DNA of 34,468 nucleotides from a virus. The DNA is taken from IMG/VR virus record IMGVR_UViG_3300037584_004141, positions 1 to 34,468 of that record; one strand, given 5' to 3'. The notes beneath the pieces are model-generated. The model ran no database searches. It saw nothing but the letters and a program-made list of their open reading frames with translations, and was not told where the DNA came from. The position numbers were made by a program, and so were the translations under genes. Shown piece after piece: positions 1-6,600 of this stretch; position 1 is the first letter of the stretch, and every line of letters begins with the position of its first letter.

Positions 1-2
1 CC

Positions 3-380
3 GACTCAGCAGCCAAACCGTCATCTAGTGCGTGGACTATCGTATCTGATAAAAGAGTAAAAACAAATATACGGCCTTATACAACAGGGCTTCAAGAGCT
101 GTTGCAAATTGAACCAAAGCTTTTTGATTACAATGGAAAAGCAGGATTTGATACTAATGATAAAAATAATATTGGTGTTATAGCCCAGGAAGTAAAAGAT
201 ATTATACCCGAAACGGTTAAAAAATATAATGCCAAGCTAAATGAAGAAGATGAAGAAAATACAGAGCTTTACAACTTTGATAGCCATGCATTAACTTTCG
301 CTTTAATAAATTCTGTAAAAGAGTTAAATAATAAAATAAAAAGTTTAGAAAAAAAAATACAAACCTTAGAAGACAAATAA
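3..380 (+). CDS. Tail spike/fibre C-terminus with S74 intramolecular chaperone domain (5' partial)
   Basis: The reading frame is open from the window edge, so only the last 125 residues are present. The visible part matches a Peptidase_S74 (endosialidase-type) auto-processing chaperone: S-D-K-R-V-K at residues 15-20 of the visible part supplies the Ser15/Lys20 dyad of the family, followed by GLQELLQIEPKLFDYNG and GVIAQEVKDIIPE, both typical of the domain. The last 30 residues (SVKELNNKIKSLEKKIQTLE) form a coiled coil. In this family the domain trimerises, helps fold the upstream beta-helical spike or fibre, then cuts itself off just before the Ser. The upstream receptor-binding part lies outside the window. 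A TTG at 102 is not the real start, because the conserved dyad lies upstream of it. Confidence 0.9.
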   Translation, partial: DSAAKPSSSAWTIVSDKRVKTNIRPYTTGLQELLQIEPKLFDYNGKAGFDTNDKNNIGVIAQEVKDIIPETVKKYNAKLNEEDEENTELYNFDSHALTFALINSVKELNNKIKSLEKKIQTLEDK

Positions 381-391
381 ATTAATAAAAA

Positions 392-730
392 ATGGCAAAT
401 ACATATAATTGGACAATAAATAAACTTGATGTACACCCAACTGAAGAAAGCCTTTCTGACGTTGTTTATAATGTACACTGGAGCTATACAGCTACCTCAG
501 ATCAAAAAGATAAAGAAGGCAATGCATATTTAGCAACCTCAATTGGTACTCAAGACGTGGGCGCACCGGACCCTAATAGCTATATAGCTTTTGACAGTTT
601 AAAGGAATCAGATGTTGTAGGTTGGCTAGAAGCTAGCGATTTAGACGTTAACCAATTAAAGGCTGGTTTAGACTCGCAGATTGCTGAATTGATAAACCCT
701 ACATCGGTTGCTAAAGATGTGCCTTGGTAA
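392..730 (+). CDS. Small conserved phage protein (DUF7936-like)
   Basis: A 112-residue soluble protein without signal peptide or membrane segment. The layout, N-terminal TYNWTINKLDV, a central VVYNVHWSYTAT strand pair, a helical SDVVGWLEASDL segment and a terminal INPTS...DVPW, resembles a widespread family of small phage proteins that I know as DUF7936 and that often end in PW. Its function is unknown. It lies 11 bases after the tail spike gene and is probably co-transcribed with it, so a role in tail or spike assembly is possible but not shown. The family assignment is from memory of sequence pattern only. Confidence 0.6.
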   Translation: MANTYNWTINKLDVHPTEESLSDVVYNVHWSYTATSDQKDKEGNAYLATSIGTQDVGAPDPNSYIAFDSLKESDVVGWLEASDLDVNQLKAGLDSQIAELINPTSVAKDVPW

Positions 731-810
731 AAATTGCTAAAAACCAGTAATATATAACATATACCCTACTCGGGATAGAGTAAACCAACTATTAATTAAA
801 ACCAAAACCT

Positions 811-1104
811 ATGACACTGTATTATAGAACCTATTCTTGGGGAACAACTTCTCCAAAAATAACCGAAGAAGAAGTCCAGTTTTTAAATCATTTAGTTGAT
901 AAAAAAAATTGGCGAATTGTACAACTACCAAATGGATATTTTCAAACCGAATACCTTAATCCAGGCAAAAATAACGATTGGGTTGACGTAACGCGAAGAG
1001 AAACTATTGAAGGCGCAGAAGCAGCAATTGACGCTTCAGTTGAGCACTATAGCAAAAAGCTTGAATTCGCAAAAGGACCTGTAGTTGTAAAAACTTTCGA
1101 ATAA
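811..1104 (+). CDS. Hypothetical phage protein
   Basis: A 97-residue protein I do not recognise. It is mixed alpha/beta: a helix (EEEVQFLNHLVDKKNW), strands (RIVQLPNGYFQTEYLN) and a second helix (IEGAEAAIDASVEHYSKKLEFA). It has no signal peptide, membrane segment or cysteine. It sits between the small DUF7936-like gene and groEL, after an 80-base gap, and its start is preceded by A-rich sequence (AAAACCT). It could be an accessory to the chaperonin operon, but only position suggests that. Confidence 0.6.
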   Translation: MTLYYRTYSWGTTSPKITEEEVQFLNHLVDKKNWRIVQLPNGYFQTEYLNPGKNNDWVDVTRRETIEGAEAAIDASVEHYSKKLEFAKGPVVVKTFE

Positions 1105-1138
1105 GACATTTGTCTAATATAATCTAATTTAATTTAAT

Positions 1139-2689
1139 ATGTCTGACGCAATAGTTAAGAACTTAAACTTTGGTAGCGACGCTCGCTCTAAGGTTTACAA
1201 TGGTATTGAAAAGCTAACAAAAGCCGTTAGCTCCACACTCGGGGCTAGCGGTCTTAGCGTAATACTTGAAAACGATAAAGGAAATCCGGTAATTACAAAA
1301 GACGGTGTAACAGTGGCAAATAATATATTTTTGCGTGATCCTGTTGAAAATATGGGCGCAACACTTTTAAAAGATGCTGCTCGTAAAACCGTACAAGAAG
1401 CCGGCGACGGTACAACAACTGCAACTGTACTTGCGCATTCAATTCTTAAAAATGCATATAAAGCATTAGAGCAAGATAGCTCGCGAACATTAAAAGAAGG
1501 GATTGCAAGTGGTGTTGAAAAAGTAATTGCATATTTAGAAAAGATTGCAATACCGGTTGACGGTGATATGATTGACCAAGTAGCTACTATATCTGCAAAC
1601 AATGATAAAGAACTTGGTAAGCTTATAAGCGATGCATTTAAATCTGTAGGAAATACAGGTGTGGTTATTATGCAAACAACAGATGAGCCCGATACAACAA
1701 TAGAGGTTGTTGATGGTGTACAATACGATCAGCCGCTTAAATCTAATCACTTTATAACAAACGAAAATATAAATGCTGCAGAGCTGGATAACCCTTATAT
1801 ATTGATATCGGAATCGCCAATACCAAATATACGTAGAATTCAGTCGGTGTTGGAGCATGTTATAAAAAAGAATAAAGCATTATTAGTTATTGCAGATGTT
1901 GAGCCTCAAGTGCTGAACACTCTTGCAATGAATAAAATGAAAGGCAATATAAAGGTTAATGTAATTGATTTACCAACTTATGGTGTAACGCGAAAGGAAG
2001 TCATGCAGGACCTTTGTATGCTTACAGGAGCTAAGGTTATTAATGAAGATCTTGGAGACGATATGGATCTCATAGACATTGAAATGCTCGGCACCTGTGT
2101 TAAAGCTGTTACTAATTCAGAAGAAACTGTTCTACAAGTTGAGGGTAAATCTAACGAGGTAGAAGAAAAAATTAAAACAATACAAGAAGAACTTGAAAAG
2201 CCAATGCTACCTGGCCATAAAATTAGGTATGAAAAAAGATTGGCAAGGTTATCTGCAAAAGTTGCCGTTGTAAAAGTCGGCGCTAATTCAGAAGTTGAAT
2301 TAAAAGAAAAGCGTGATAGAGTTGAAGACGCTATATGTGCTACAAAAGCCGCGATTAAAGAAGGTATAGTACCAGGTGGTGGAATAGCCCTTTTAAATGC
2401 TGCTCAGAAAATAAAAGCTGACGGCAAAGGCGAAGAACTACTTTATAAGTCAATTAAAGCGCCTTTTTATACGATACTTAGTAATGCAGGTATTGAAGAA
2501 TTTGAAGAGCCTACTATTAAAGGCAGAGGGTTAAATGTTGTTACAGGGGGTATGGTGAATATGATTAAATCTGGAATTATCGACCCGCTACTTGTTACTA
2601 AAAGCGCTCTTCGGAACGCGGCTTCAGTAGCCACAACAATTATATCAACCGATTGTGTAATTAATAACGTTAGAATAGAACAGTTATGA
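1139..2689 (+). CDS. groEL: Phage-encoded chaperonin GroEL (Hsp60)
   Basis: A 516-residue group I chaperonin subunit, expected to form rings that fold phage proteins with ATP. The nucleotide-binding signatures are intact: ITKDG 52-56 (Asp55 equals E. coli Asp52), GDGTTTATVLA 89-99 (Asp90 equals Asp87) and RVEDA with Asp397 (equals Asp398), then VPGGG 411-415. It is shorter than the usual ~545 residues: the C-terminus ends in IISTDCVINNVRIEQL without a GGM tail, and a few residues are missing near GLNVVTGGM (465-472). In the apical domain the GYLSPYF substrate/GroES-binding patch reads PLKSNHF (199-205), so client or partner specificity may differ. groES overlaps its stop codon. Confidence 0.95.
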   Translation: MSDAIVKNLNFGSDARSKVYNGIEKLTKAVSSTLGASGLSVILENDKGNPVITKDGVTVANNIFLRDPVENMGATLLKDAARKTVQEAGDGTTTATVLAHSILKNAYKALEQDSSRTLKEGIASGVEKVIAYLEKIAIPVDGDMIDQVATISANNDKELGKLISDAFKSVGNTGVVIMQTTDEPDTTIEVVDGVQYDQPLKSNHFITNENINAAELDNPYILISESPIPNIRRIQSVLEHVIKKNKALLVIADVEPQVLNTLAMNKMKGNIKVNVIDLPTYGVTRKEVMQDLCMLTGAKVINEDLGDDMDLIDIEMLGTCVKAVTNSEETVLQVEGKSNEVEEKIKTIQEELEKPMLPGHKIRYEKRLARLSAKVAVVKVGANSEVELKEKRDRVEDAICATKAAIKEGIVPGGGIALLNAAQKIKADGKGEELLYKSIKAPFYTILSNAGIEEFEEPTIKGRGLNVVTGGMVNMIKSGIIDPLLVTKSALRNAASVATTIISTDCVINNVRIEQL

Positions 2690-2946
2690 AAGCGATCGGA
2701 TATTACTTAATAGTAGAAAAAGAAAAACAAGGTTCACAAAAAACAGAAGGCGGTCTGCTAATTGCAGAAAATGCCCGTGAAGATATAAGATACGCAAAAG
2801 CAAGCGTAATATCAGCGGGCGCCGATATAGTGGGAATAAAGGCTGGCGATGCTATTTATTACGATAGGCACGCCGGCCATTCCATTGAATTAGAAAATAA
2901 AGTGTACAATGTAATCAAAGCGCAGGATGTAGTCGTTATATTATGA
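2686..2946 (+). CDS. groES: Phage co-chaperonin GroES
   Basis: An 86-residue GroES-type co-chaperonin. The N-terminal strand GYYLIVEKE is followed by a mobile loop (about 16-33) with GGLLI at 22-26, the equivalent of the GGIVL tip that binds the GroEL apical domain. Then come KASVISAG (38-45), the roof hairpin and the family signature IKAGDAIYY (51-59). The end VYNVIKAQDVVVIL matches the closing strands. The ATG overlaps the groEL stop in ATGA, indicating translational coupling. The gene order EL-ES is opposite to bacterial groESL operons. It is slightly shorter than host GroES (~97). Confidence 0.92.
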   Translation: MKAIGYYLIVEKEKQGSQKTEGGLLIAENAREDIRYAKASVISAGADIVGIKAGDAIYYDRHAGHSIELENKVYNVIKAQDVVVIL

Positions 2947-3386
2947 AAACAATAAAGGCTTCAGATTTGCGTGACTCAAACGTATTAAAGCACTACCGTA
3001 TAGTTAGAAGATGGGCGTGCAGAAATTACGGTATAAAAGATGCAGATCTGGAGCTTCTTTTATTTTTAGACTGTCAAGGTTTTTTTAGTAAAACAGATTT
3101 TAAACTTGATACATATGCATACAGCTGGGACAATAATAGGTTTTCACGACTTTTAAAAGAAGGTTGGATAGTATTATGGCGAAGAGGTAATAAATCAGAT
3201 AGTAAAGGCAGTTTATATAAAGTATCTTTAAAAACAACACAGCTATTAGCTCGTGTTTATAGAATACTTACAGGTGAAGAAGATATCCCAAGTAGCGCAA
3301 CACAGAGTGTAATTAAAAGCAAAGCGTACACAGATAGGATGCTTCAGGTTGCAATCAAAAGAATAAATAACGATAAAGAAAGATAG
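2943..3386 (+). CDS. Putative winged-helix DNA-binding protein
   Basis: A 147-residue protein overlapping groES by ATGA. A helical N-terminus (LKHYRIVRRWACRNYG) leads to ADLELLLFLDCQGFF, a possible recognition helix with NRFSRLLKEGWIVLW, then a wing-like hairpin (RRGNKSDSKGSLYKVS) and a last helix KTTQLLARVYRIL. This order resembles MarR-like winged helices. The basic C-terminus (KSKAYTDRMLQVAIKRINNDKER) fits nucleic-acid contact. No effector domain is visible. Being coupled to groEL-groES, it could regulate late genes or be structural; both are inference from pattern and position. Confidence 0.5.
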   Translation: MKTIKASDLRDSNVLKHYRIVRRWACRNYGIKDADLELLLFLDCQGFFSKTDFKLDTYAYSWDNNRFSRLLKEGWIVLWRRGNKSDSKGSLYKVSLKTTQLLARVYRILTGEEDIPSSATQSVIKSKAYTDRMLQVAIKRINNDKER

Positions 3387-3388
3387 CT

Positions 3389-3880
3389 ATGGCTTACACA
3401 AAAAATCCAATAATGCGTTTGGGTAATCCTCAAATAGATCCTATGACGGGACAGCCAATGCAAACAACAATGGTGCCTCCTCAAATGGCGCCAATGGGCG
3501 GTGGTTTTACGCCACAGGTTCAGCAAAATATACAAGGTATGACTGGGTCACCTGAGATGCGTCAGTATGGTGCCGGCGGCATGAACGCACCCTTGTTTAT
3601 GAAAAAACCCACAGTTTCAATAACTGAGCAGGATTATAATGATGAACTAAAAAGAGAACGACGTATGCCTGGTTTTGCTGAAAAGCCAGAAGGAGGAGTT
3701 CAAAGAGCTGCCAAAGAAAACACTGCTAAATTTAAAAAAGAAATAAGTACCCCTAAGGCTAGCGTGTTAAATTATGGATCACCTTTAAACGGAAATGCTT
3801 TTACAGCAGCTTTGCAATCAGCTAAAGCATCAGGGGCTAGCACATTTGATGTTGGCGGAAAAACTTATAACGTAAAATAA
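3389..3880 (+). CDS. Hypothetical protein, Met/Pro/Gly-rich, with a C-terminal short module
   Basis: A 163-residue protein of unknown function. Residues 1-75 are Pro, Met, Gly and Gln rich and probably disordered (PMTGQPMQTTMVPPQMAPMG). A charged middle (EDEYN-like, KRERRMPG, KENTAKFKKE) is followed by a compact C-terminal module: SPLNGNAFTAALQSAK, ASGASTFDVGG and KTYNVK. I associate the pattern F-x2-A-x3-AK-x2-G-x3-F-x3-GK-Y with a short module found at the ends of several marine-phage proteins. It is the first of a run of small genes between the chaperonins and the holin. A virion or scaffolding role is only a guess. Confidence 0.6.
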   Translation: MAYTKNPIMRLGNPQIDPMTGQPMQTTMVPPQMAPMGGGFTPQVQQNIQGMTGSPEMRQYGAGGMNAPLFMKKPTVSITEQDYNDELKRERRMPGFAEKPEGGVQRAAKENTAKFKKEISTPKASVLNYGSPLNGNAFTAALQSAKASGASTFDVGGKTYNVK

Positions 3881-3885
3881 TAATT

Positions 3886-4065
3886 ATGAAAAAACAACCA
3901 TTAAAAGGCGGAATAGTAGGAGAATCTCACGTGTGGGACGGACCTATTGATACATCAGGTTTTCCTATGGGAAAAGGTAGCAGCTCAGGAATAAACGGTA
4001 TGGAAATTAAAAAATATCCTACTGATTATAAAGCTGGCCCTATTACTCAACGAGCAAAACAATAA
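3886..4065 (+). CDS. Small hypothetical protein (59 aa)
   Basis: A 59-residue ORF that fills the space between two neighbours (5 bases after the previous stop, 2 bases before the next start), with a TAATTATG start context identical to the downstream genes. It begins MKKQPLKGGIVGESHVWDGP and is rich in Gly, Lys and Ser, probably extended or disordered; it ends PITQRAKQ. No family was recognised. Exact fit in the gene array and the shared start context are the evidence that it is translated. Confidence 0.55.
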   Translation: MKKQPLKGGIVGESHVWDGPIDTSGFPMGKGSSSGINGMEIKKYPTDYKAGPITQRAKQ

Positions 4066-4067
4066 TT

Positions 4068-4382
4068 ATGTACGTTCAGCATAACTCACCATTTGCTAAA
4101 AAAGGCGATGCTCCATCTAGGAAGAAATCAAAAGGCTATTACGCTAAAGTAAAAAAAGGTAGTGGCACTGGTAGTAAAGCTGGCGGAGGTATGACTGAAA
4201 AAGGCGTTAAAAAATATCGTAGAGATAATCCTGGAAGTAAACTTTCTACAGCCGTAACTACCCCACCATCAAAGCTTAAAAAAGGAAGTAAAGCATACAA
4301 ACGTAGAAAATCATTTTGCGCACGATCTAAAAGCTGGACCTCAGAAAGAGGCAGAGCCGCGCGAAGAAAATGGAATTGCTAA
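4068..4382 (+). CDS. Small basic protein, DUF6321-like
   Basis: A 104-residue, very basic protein. After NSPFAKKGDAPSRKK it carries GGGMTEKGVKKYRRDNPGSK (39-58), LSTAVTTPPSKLKKGSKAYK and RRKSFCARSKSW, ending RAARRKWNC. This set (GG-x-T-x-KG-x3-YRR, PGSKL-x-TAVT, KRRKSFCAR) is one I associate with DUF6321, a family in aquatic phages and some large viruses, of unknown function. The many Lys and Arg and the two conserved Cys suggest nucleic-acid or metal binding. Its N-terminal NSPF-x-KK resembles that of the 50-residue gene at 32731. Confidence 0.75.
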   Translation: MYVQHNSPFAKKGDAPSRKKSKGYYAKVKKGSGTGSKAGGGMTEKGVKKYRRDNPGSKLSTAVTTPPSKLKKGSKAYKRRKSFCARSKSWTSERGRAARRKWNC

Positions 4383-4383
4383 T

Positions 4384-4548
4384 ATGAAAGACAGAGGGCT
4401 AGGCGATACTATAGCGCGGGCTACTAAAGCCACGGGCATAGACAAATTTGCAGAACAAGTTGCTAAAGGTTTAAATATACCAGGTGGGTGTGGATGCAAA
4501 GAGCGTCAAGCGTATCTTAATAAAGTTGTACCATACAGTAAAAAATAA
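4384..4548 (+). CDS. Small CGC-motif phage protein (54 aa)
   Basis: A 54-residue ORF one base after the previous stop and three bases before the next start. It begins MKDRGLGDTIARATKATGID and continues with KFAEQVAKGLNIPGGCGCKE and RQAYLNKVVPY. I recognise the pattern GLGDTI-x2-x-TKATGID ... CGC-x2-R-x3-LN-x3-PY as a common small protein of aquatic phages. The CGC motif could bind metal. Function is unknown. Confidence 0.75.
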   Translation: MKDRGLGDTIARATKATGIDKFAEQVAKGLNIPGGCGCKERQAYLNKVVPYSKK

Positions 4549-4551
4549 ATT

Positions 4552-4866
4552 ATGGCTTTTAAAATGAAATCTGCTCCATTTAAAATGGATGGAACTCCAG
4601 TTTATTATGTAGACATGGAAGAAGGGGTTTTAGGCAAAGCCAATAATAACGGCACAATAATAATAGATGAAAATTTATCACCGCTAGAAGCAAAAGATGT
4701 TGTTAAGCATGAACGTGTGCATATAGATCAAATGCGAAGGGGTGATCTTGATTACGATGATAAAAACGTATATTGGAAAGGTCGTATAATTCCTAGATCT
4801 AGTATTAAAGAAGGCGATAAAAATTTGCCATGGGAGGCTGAAGCATATAAAAAATCTAAAAAATAA
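4552..4866 (+). CDS. Mini zincin-like metallopeptidase domain protein
   Basis: A 104-residue protein with an HExxH zinc-protease motif: KHERVHIDQM, giving His53, Glu54 and His57, preceded by a helix (PLEAKDVV). A Glu in LPWEAEAYK (Glu95 or Glu97) is well placed to be the third zinc ligand. A strand-rich N-terminus (TPVYYVDMEEG, NGTIIIDENLS) resembles the edge strand of zincins. It has no signal peptide, so it would act in the cytoplasm or inside the virion. The N-terminus FKMKSAPFKMDGTPV carries the recurrent APFK/SPFK pattern. It is one of the smallest possible zincins; it could also be a binding protein that kept the fold. Activity is inferred from motif only. Confidence 0.7.
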   Translation: MAFKMKSAPFKMDGTPVYYVDMEEGVLGKANNNGTIIIDENLSPLEAKDVVKHERVHIDQMRRGDLDYDDKNVYWKGRIIPRSSIKEGDKNLPWEAEAYKKSKK

Positions 4867-4878
4867 ATAAAATATGTA

Positions 4879-4915
4879 ATAATATTAGTACATATTAATT
4901 TAAATCTAATATTAT
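4879..4915. promoter_or_regulatory. Perfect 10-bp inverted repeat reaching the start codon
   Basis: ATAATATTAG (4879-4888) and CTAATATTAT (4906-4915) are perfect inverted repeats separated by 17 AT-rich bases. The second arm includes the first two bases of the ATG at 4914. In RNA this could hide the start; in DNA it could be an operator. All bases but two are A or T, so chance cannot be excluded. Confidence 0.35.
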
Positions 4916-5291
4916 GAAAAACTTATTTTTAACACTATTATTTAATTTTATTTTAACGTTTTCTTTTGCTCAAAATAGTAATTTTCATGGGCTTTGGGAA
5001 ACACCTGTATCAAAATATATAACATCAATTTACGTTGGAGAAGATGGCGTAAGTAGTGTTGTTAATTATGATTTAACCAGCGGAAAAACAATTAATGAAG
5101 AAATTATAGAAATAAAAACAAATTCTTTTACAACTTTTTTGTTTAATCCTGATAATAACTATTCAGTAAAAATAAAATATATACTGAAAAACAAGAATAA
5201 TTTAATTCTTAAATTTAGTGGTGATTTAAATAAAAAAATAAAATACACCAGATATAAACTTGATCTTAAAAACAATAAATTAAAAACTTAA
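4914..5291 (+). CDS. Secreted protein of unknown function (signal peptide)
   Basis: A 125-residue protein with a clear Sec signal peptide: MKNLFLTLLFNFILTFSFAQ followed by N, the usual flavobacterial style of cleavage after FAQ. The mature part (about 105 residues) is small and beta-rich (GLWETPVSKYITSIYV, SVKIKYILKNKNNLILKF) and ends in a Lys-rich tail. There is no lipobox Cys. The gene is much more AT-rich than its neighbours (9 G/C in the 60 bases from 5161) and follows its own 47-base intergenic region, suggesting a recently acquired accessory gene. A periplasmic role such as superinfection exclusion is possible but unsupported. Confidence 0.7.
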   Translation: MKNLFLTLLFNFILTFSFAQNSNFHGLWETPVSKYITSIYVGEDGVSSVVNYDLTSGKTINEEIIEIKTNSFTTFLFNPDNNYSVKIKYILKNKNNLILKFSGDLNKKIKYTRYKLDLKNNKLKT

Positions 5292-5295
5292 AACA

Positions 5296-5739
5296 ATGGC
5301 TTATAAACAATCGCCCGCTAATGTATTAAAAGGGCAAATGAAAAATAAAGCAGCCGGTCTTATGCTTAAAGACAGTGAATCTGGCTTAATGATGACAGGC
5401 GAGTCACCTATGAAAATAGAGAAAGACCCTAAAGACGGAGTAACTGTTACTGCTAAAAAAACAACCTCTCAAAAGAAAAAAGATCTTTTAAATTTAATTA
5501 ATGCTCAAGGAGCATACGATAGAAATAGATCACAAAAAGTTCTTCCTGAATTAGGGGAAATAGATTCACTAAATATGGTAGCTTCAGGAGACCGGCGTGG
5601 CGCTCAAAAAATGTATGGGCAAAAATTCGAGGCTAGTAAATCAGCTAGGCTTCCTAGTTCAGTTACCAAAGATAAAAGAAGAGAGCTCTATAAGCAAGCT
5701 AGGGAAATACAAGGCCCTAGACCAAGTCTAAATAATTAA
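5296..5739 (+). CDS. Hypothetical basic protein
   Basis: A 147-residue basic, low-complexity protein with no membrane segment. It starts MAYKQSPANVLKGQMKNKAA and has TGESPMKIEKDPKDGVTVTAK around residues 34-54, then charged helices (TSQKKKDLLNLINAQGAYD; KRRELYKQAREIQ). No family was recognised. The ESPMK segment resembles S-P-hydrophobic-K motifs in other small proteins here. It lies directly before the holin (1-base gap), so it is probably expressed late. Confidence 0.55.
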   Translation: MAYKQSPANVLKGQMKNKAAGLMLKDSESGLMMTGESPMKIEKDPKDGVTVTAKKTTSQKKKDLLNLINAQGAYDRNRSQKVLPELGEIDSLNMVASGDRRGAQKMYGQKFEASKSARLPSSVTKDKRRELYKQAREIQGPRPSLNN

Positions 5740-5740
5740 A

Positions 5741-6139
5741 ATGAAAAAACTTTTAAGTCTTTTATCAGGCGGTATAATTAAAGACGTAGGTAATGTAATC
5801 GATAAGCTTACAACTACAGACGAAGAAAGATTAGCTGCTAAACAAAAGATTCAAGAGTTATTGGAAAAAGCAGATCAAGACGCGCAGACACAGGTGACCG
5901 AAAGATGGAAAATGGATATGCAATCAGATTCATTTTTATCTAAAAACATTCGGCCACTTGTGCTGGTGTATCTTACATCTATATTTACTATTTTAGCATT
6001 TGCTGATGGCAACGTAGGTGGCTTTGAAGTTGCACAAGAATATATTCCAATTTTTCAATCATTATTAATAACAGTATACGGGGCGTATTTTGTTGGACGC
6101 ACGTGGGAAAAATCAAAAAAATCCAACAATAATAATTAA
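5741..6139 (+). CDS. Holin, 3TM type
   Basis: A 132-residue protein with the layout of 3TM-type phage holins. An amphipathic N-terminus (LLSLLSGGIIKDVGNVIDKL) is followed by TTDEERLAAKQKIQELLEKA, a charged helix typical of the family, then KNIRPLVLVYLTSIFTILAF (membrane segment about 71-88) and a second membrane segment (102-119, IPIFQSLLITVYGAYFVG), with a Lys/Asn-rich cytoplasmic tail. It would oligomerise in the inner membrane and permit endolysin release. The likely endolysin gene lies 28 kb away at 33772. Confidence 0.85.
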   Translation: MKKLLSLLSGGIIKDVGNVIDKLTTTDEERLAAKQKIQELLEKADQDAQTQVTERWKMDMQSDSFLSKNIRPLVLVYLTSIFTILAFADGNVGGFEVAQEYIPIFQSLLITVYGAYFVGRTWEKSKKSNNNN

Positions 6140-6149
6140 ATTAAATCAA

Positions 6150-6398
6150 ATGTCAAAAATTACAGACGAGCAATTAGAAAAGTTACATAAGCAGCAAACT
6201 GCTTTAAATTCATTATTAAATAAAATAGGGATAGTAGAGTCTAATAAACACGCTTTACTGCACGACTTAGCCGGTTTAAATAAAGATGTTGAAGAATTTA
6301 AATTAGAACTTGAAGAAGAATATGGTTCTATTAATATCAATCTAGAAACTGGTGAGTATTCTAAAATTGAAAAAGATGAATCTAATAAGGAAGATTAG
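6150..6398 (+). CDS. Small coiled-coil phage protein
   Basis: An 82-residue protein, mostly one long helical hairpin: EQLEKLHKQQTALNSLLNKIG, then HALLHDLAGLNKDVEEFKLELEEEYG, then a short strand INLETGEYSKI. I chose the ATG at 6150 because a longer frame reaching back to 6090 would begin inside the holin, and the protein naturally starts MSKITDEQLEKL. I recognise this as a common small phage protein with conserved KHALLH and EEEYG segments, without known function. Its position after the holin could suggest a lysis regulator or spanin-like partner, but it has no membrane segment. Confidence 0.7.
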   Translation: MSKITDEQLEKLHKQQTALNSLLNKIGIVESNKHALLHDLAGLNKDVEEFKLELEEEYGSININLETGEYSKIEKDESNKED

Positions 6399-6600
6399 TA
6401 TTGGGTCAGACTATAAAAATGACGCAATGCATTATTCAGTAGGTCAGCAAGTATATGGCGGTCATGAAATATCCGCTATATTATTTGAAGATAAAGATTC
6501 TTCGTACAATATCTACATTAAGAAAAAGTCAGATTTATTGCCGTGGAAGAAATTTAATTCTAACATGGCAATATCTGTTGAGTATGATCTTGAGTACTAA
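6376..6600 (+). CDS. Small hypothetical phage protein
   Basis: A 74-residue protein from the ATG at 6376; a GTG at 6352 is also possible, but the conserved-looking part starts at KISIGSDYKNDAMHYSVGQ. The remainder is beta-rich (EISAILFEDKDSSYNIYIKK, LPWKKFNSNMAISVEYDLEY). The 23-base overlap with the preceding gene is long but compatible with coupling, and the stop overlaps the next start (TAATG). I believe it belongs to a small conserved phage family of unknown function. Confidence 0.65.
   Translation: MNLIRKISIGSDYKNDAMHYSVGQQVYGGHEISAILFEDKDSSYNIYIKKKSDLLPWKKFNSNMAISVEYDLEY

Noticed and set aside
752-781. Weak hairpin (TACTC/GAGTA) before the 97-aa gene
   Set aside because: Only five base pairs and no T run; not enough for a terminator or regulatory call.
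1105-1138. Possible Bacteroidota promoter (GACATTTG) upstream of groEL
   Set aside because: The -7 consensus is TAnnTTTG; this site has GA instead of TA, and no matching -33 element could be placed with confidence in the short gap.
1195-1602. Minus-strand open frame within groEL
   Set aside because: A shadow of a strongly conserved gene; no start context or family match.
6090-6149. Longer start for the small coiled-coil gene
   Set aside because: It would begin inside the holin gene, and the natural N-terminus MSKITDEQLEKL starts at 6150 after the holin stop.
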